A stretch of 64,000 nt of DNA, from assembly GCA_037954325.1 (NCBI GenBank), contig JBBMNZ010000003.1, positions 2,095,465 to 2,159,464 of the forward strand, written 5' to 3'. The first letter of the stretch is position 1; every line of letters starts with the position of its first letter. The translations under genes and the position numbers were made by a program. The notes beneath the pieces are model-generated. The model had not been told where the DNA came from. It ran no database searches and saw only the letters and a program-made list of their open reading frames with translations. Source of the DNA: Fistularia commersonii (lineage: Eukaryota; Chordata; Actinopteri; Syngnathiformes; Fistulariidae). This document shows, in pieces, positions 60,060-64,000 of this stretch.

Positions 60060-61260
60060 GTTTTTTCAAATAAACATAAAAAAAGGCTGTGCAAAAGTAT
60101 GCAAAGGAGTACATAGTCACGGTTCGGTTATCGACCAAAAATATTCCCAAGGGAACTCGGGAATCTTGCAAAGAGAAATAGTAAGTTTTATGGTCAGCTT
60201 GGATTTGGCAGAAGCTGGGTTCAATTACAATAAGAGCAAATATTTAACAGACAAAAAAAAAAAAATTCAATTCAAGAAAAGCCATTGTTTTCACTGTGAG
60301 GCACTCGGTAGCGATGAAGCAAGAGTTCAGCTCTAAAGTGGCGCCGGGCTGGTTCGCCAGATTAAATGAAAGATTCCAAGAATACCGAGTTGACCTGATT
60401 TGAAGATCAGCGTCAAGCTGATGAGGAATCCGTGCTGCGACAACTCGGAGCAGAAACTGTACAACGGCGAGGACAGTCGGCGTGACTTTTTTCCTGGTTT
60501 CCATCTGGTTCCTTGTGTTTTTTTTTTTCTGAGCATATTTGGGCGAATCAGGTGAAGAGTCTAATCCTGGTCGTTTTACACCGAGCCCAATACACCGATT
60601 AAAATGACTTTAAAAGCCCAAACCAAATGAAAAACAAATAAATCAATCTAAATAATCCGACAAATTTCAGTTGTTGAAAAAAAAACTAGCCGGAGAAAAA
60701 ACAGCCAGCCCACAATTTGACTTGATTACTTTACGTATTCTTTTCCGAAAGGTCATCCGTCTAAAAAAACAACAACAGCTTTACCGAACGGAGATTGATC
60801 CCACTCCTTCAAGGTAGCCTAGCATCCGCTTATCCGCTAATAAACGGTGCATAACAAGGGAAAAAAATACCAAACAATTAACCAACGGGGTTTGAAAAAT
60901 TCCAGAAAATAAGGGTCGTTTCCAGCTCGAAGTCAAGAAACCCTTCCGACGCCGGAATATTGGGACCTCACAGAGCTCTGCTATCGGCCCTTCAGTGGAC
61001 GGGCTGCTGAACGCCGGCCAGCAGATCGCCCATCTCAATGAAACACAAAAAGAGAGCAAGAAATGGCCTGGGAGCGCTGACTGGGACGCTTTCCCTCCCT
61101 CTCTCTCTCCAGTTGTCACTCTCCCTCCAGCTCAGTAATCCCTCACTGCTCAAAAACGGCCTCTAAATTTAGCATCAGATTTATCATGCAGCAAGCAAGG
61201 CTGCAGCAAACTAGACAGCCAGCCACAGAGAAAGTGAGTGTGCATATATGAGGAGGGGGA
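60060..61260. other. Intronic sequence, nothing recognised
   Basis: A GC-richer patch lies at 60900-61100. No exon or element is supported. Confidence 0.5.
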
Positions 61261-61269
61261 AGACAGACG

Positions 61270-61316
61270 GGAAGGGAAGGGAAGGGAAGGGAAGGGAAGG
61301 GAAGGGAAGGGGGGGT
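61270..61316. repeat. GGGAA microsatellite
   Basis: About eight GGGAA units on the plus strand ending in a G run. Confidence 0.93.
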
Positions 61317-61319
61317 TCT

Positions 61320-61780
61320 GTCTATCACACAGGAGGTTCAGGACCAATCACACGGCTCGGATCTGAGTGGCGGCGAAGAGTGCAATTGAGTGCAGAGCCT
61401 CTGAGCGGCAGGAAAGATTTCCAAAGACAAAGAAAAGACAAGAAGCGAGTGATGAAGAGTTCAGAGGCAGCTGGAGGAAACAGCTTTGGCAGCATTAACT
61501 GTTTTTTTTTTGTTTTTTTTTTTCTGTTTATATTTTGGTGCGAGCGTCTGTCCAGCGAAGAGGAATCCCAGGAATGTCCGATGTGGTTATCTTAGCTCCT
61601 AAAATGATTTCACATTCCCACAATTTGCAGATGCAAATTTAGGGAAATTCATTTAAATTCTCAGAAATGCACTTTTGCAATACAGCAGCAGCTTTCATTC
61701 ATAATTTACAATTTATTTATCAATGGCAGAATGGAAATATCTGCTTCAAAATCCAGTATGGGTTGAGTATGTGGGTTTGC
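61320..61780. other. Intronic sequence, nothing recognised
   Basis: No exon or element is supported. Confidence 0.5.
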
Positions 61781-61786
61781 CATATA

Positions 61787-62140
61787 TACTGCTCAAAAAA
61801 ATAAAGGGAACACTTGAACAACACAATGTAACTCCAAGTCAATCACACTTGTGTGAAATCATAGTGTCCACTCAGGAAGCAACACACATTCATTTTGACT
61901 TGTTTTAAGGACATTACATCAAAGTTGGATCAGCCTGGAGTTTGTTTTTACACTTTAATTTGGAGTGTGATTCCCAATCCAGACCTCCATGGGTTGATAC
62001 AATTGATTTCCATTGATCATTTTGGTGTGATTTTGTTGTCAGCACATTCAACTGTGTAAAGAGCAATTTCATAAGAATATTTCACTCATTTAGATGTAGG
62101 ATGTGTTTTTTAAGTGTTCCCTTTATTTTTTTGAGCAGTG
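61787..62140. mobile_element. Tc1/mariner-type MITE
   Basis: The left end reads TACTGCTCAAAAAAATAAAG then GGAACACTT; the right end is the inverse, starting CACTGCTCAAAAAAATAAAG. The inverted repeats match over about 28 bp apart from the first base. TA flanks both sides (61785-61786 and 62141-62142). CAATGTAACTCCAAGTCAAT follows the left end, as in a very common fish non-autonomous element. No coding capacity. A deleted relative is at 35302-35436. Confidence 0.88.
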
Positions 62141-62149
62141 TATCAATCA

Positions 62150-62700
62150 ACTTAATACAGAGCCTGAAATCCAACGCGAAAAAATACTGAACGTGTATTT
62201 TCCTCGTCTCTTCCAAGCAAAAAAAAAAAAATCACTTTGAATGTACATCAAAACTGTCCATTTTCTTTTATTACGCAGAATATTTTCTTCTGGTCCTTGA
62301 ATATTTGACCTTTTCTGACAAATGAAATTTTCCATCCATGGAAAAAATAGAATTGGATAAAAAAATTGCTTGAATTCTGCTTGAATTCTGCACAGGACAG
62401 CTGTTTCCAACATGGACTTACAAATCAAGACTTCAAGAGAAGAAAAACTGAAATTCAAACGTGACGGCATTGATTAGTGACCTACGGCTAAAAATGAAGA
62501 TTCGACGACCGAAATAATGTTTTAAATCGGAGTTAAATACATTGACATGGTTTCAAATGAACCCTGCAAACTTAATTCTATTCCAAAATCTGCATCATAT
62601 CAACTCCGAAAATCCAATCTATCTGACTGACTGACTAACAGCGCTTAACACTGGACAGTCAATCCATAGTAGCACATAGATGTTATGACATTATATACTT
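62150..62700. other. AT-rich intronic sequence, nothing recognised
   Basis: No exon or element is supported. Confidence 0.5.
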
Positions 62701-62706
62701 TATATA

Positions 62707-63254
62707 CAGTAAACCCTTGTTTTTCGCAGGGGTTACGTTCCAAAACAAACCCGTGATAGGCAAAATCTGTGAAGTAGAAACCTTTATTTTTTTTACAATT
62801 ATAATACAATTAAATATTATACACTGCTGCTGTCGTCCTTATGTTTTTTTCTTCCTTCTTTCTGGAACAAATGGAAGATTCATTCATTCCGTAATGCCGA
62901 CCTACAGCCGCATAGCTTTTAGCTTCCCTTAGCGTGTCCAGAAGTTTAACTTTATCTGCGATAGATAGCATCTTCCGCTGCCTTTTGGGCCCTTTTGTCG
63001 CTCCAGAGCGTTTTGTCAACATTATGGCTTTTAGAGAAACTGGAAATTGCGAGAGAATTTGCACGTACGTCATGTAAATTTGGCAAGCTGTTTTACGTAC
63101 GTGTACATATTAAACTGCAACGTTATTGACGCACAGGTAGAGAAGAAGCGGGGTGACTTTTTAGCCAATCAGAATGCAGAACACAATGCACCATGCAAAT
63201 CTGTGAAGTAGCGAAACCGTGAAAAGTAAACCGCTTTAAAGCGAGGCATCACTG
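62707..63254 (-). mobile_element. Tigger/pogo element, internally deleted, with HTH relic
   Basis: TA flanks both ends (62705-62706, 63255-63256). The left end CAGTAAACCCTTGTTTTTCG is followed by CAGGGGTTACGTTCC, and CTGTGAAGTAG occurs near both ends, as in Tigger elements. On the minus strand, from 63073, a frame contains GPKRQRKMLSIADKVKLLD, YAAVGRHYGMNESS and KKEEKNIRTTAA. This is the N-terminal Psq-type helix-turn-helix of Tigger/jerky-like transposases. The DDE core is missing. The element is non-autonomous. Confidence 0.85.
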
Positions 63255-63256
63255 TA

Positions 63257-63440
63257 TAACACTTTATAGTCTTGACTTGTTACTTAGACACTTTATAGTT
63301 TAGTTGCATTTCTTATTCTCCCCCCCCTTATTTTTTTTTTTTACAATTTTCTACTATTATTTATTTTAGTTATGTTTTTCTTGTAACTCTGGCACAACAA
63401 TTTGCTTCGGAATAAATAAAGTTGTTGTTGTTCTTATATT
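63257..63440 (+). mobile_element. LINE 3' end, 'CTTCGG(G)ATAAATAA' family
   Basis: ACACTTTATAGTCTTGACTT, TTCTTATTCTCCCCCCCCTT, AACTCTGGCACAACAATTTG and CTTCGGAATAAATAAAGTTG parallel the copy at 2040-2252 in the same orientation. The tail is GTT/CTT-rich. It lies directly against the Tigger element. Confidence 0.7.
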
Positions 63441-63449
63441 AGTCGGCCC

Positions 63450-64000
63450 AATATAAACCCAACTCAATAGTCGAGTGTGTGCGCATTATTTGAAATTAAT
63501 TATTAGTATAAGGTTTGGGCTCAGCAAAGCTGTGAAATGTATTTTAAACTTTTTTTCTTTTTTTTTCAGTGTACACGCACCATGTCAGTCACAAATGGGT
63601 GGAGATGATGTCATCCTGCTGGATTTTGACAATATCATTGTTGTTTGGAAGCTTCTTTCACTGTAACGTTCGATGTTGTATCTCTTCTTCCAATGACGTT
63701 CCTCACATGCACATGCAATGACGCACACAATTCCATTAGTTATGCATGTGTGTGTGTGTGTTTAATCTCCCCGCTGAGACAAAGCAACTCATTCTCAAAA
63801 AAACTTAAGATGTTCATGCAGGCCTTAATCAAGATTCGCAGCCTGCAGTCCGACAGATAGCGCCTAAACTAAAAAGACACGGCCATTAGGCTCCAACAAG
63901 CTGCATGCCATTGGACTAATGGCTGCTTTGCAGATATTACAAAACCCAAACAAGTCGTTTTACTGTATAATTATCATATTACCTGACGGCGACAGTGAGT
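63450..64000. other. Intronic sequence, nothing recognised
   Basis: A short TG tract lies at about 63748-63761. No exon or element is supported. Confidence 0.5.

Overview
The window is vertebrate, almost certainly teleost (ray-finned fish), nuclear DNA. It is AT-rich and dense in dinucleotide and tetranucleotide microsatellites. It carries transposon families typical of fish: L2-like and RTE-like LINE ends, hAT, Tc1/mariner and Tigger/pogo relics, and short non-autonomous elements. There are no operons, ribosome binding sites or bacterial-type genes.

Only one host protein-coding exon can be supported: a 93-nt exon on the minus strand (4915-5007). It encodes the start of the second RNA-recognition motif of a Musashi-family RNA-binding protein. 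It has an exact AG acceptor and a GTAAG donor and starts and ends in phase 0. The residues fit Musashi-2 (SANTV) better than Musashi-1 (SVNTT). I found no other Musashi exon on the minus strand, so everything else reads as two introns: at least 4.9 kb downstream of the exon and at least 59 kb upstream. Very long introns are a known property of MSI2.

Layout. 1-4.9 kb: intron with CA tracts, a LINE 3' end, a copy of a common fish dispersed repeat and a hairpin with a hammerhead-ribozyme-like core. 5 kb: the exon, preceded on its own strand by a 29-nt T run. 10.5-11.7 kb: a LINE 3' end and a hAT relic with a perfect 8-bp target duplication. 13.7-19.3 kb: LINE ends, large GATA/GATG and CTAT/CATC arrays, an inverted pair of one dispersed repeat, and a broken Tc1/mariner transposase element with DD36E spacing. 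26-39 kb: three copies of an unusual foldback element (about 0.6 kb) with TG...CA ends, 5-bp target duplications and arms built from an iterated 14-bp motif; also a hAT MITE, LINE ends, minisatellites and a G-rich cluster on the pre-mRNA strand. 41-51 kb: L2-like LINE ends. 52.8-54 kb: a CpG-rich island, a perfect 29-bp hairpin and a LINE end. 58.3-60 kb: an RTE-type LINE nested in a hAT element, each with its own target duplication. 61.8-63.4 kb: a Tc1-type MITE, a Tigger relic and a LINE end.

Apart from the exon nothing here looks like a working gene set; the mobile-element reading frames are interrupted or truncated. Family names come from recognition of motifs and ends, not from database searches. 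Conservation of non-coding stretches could not be tested.
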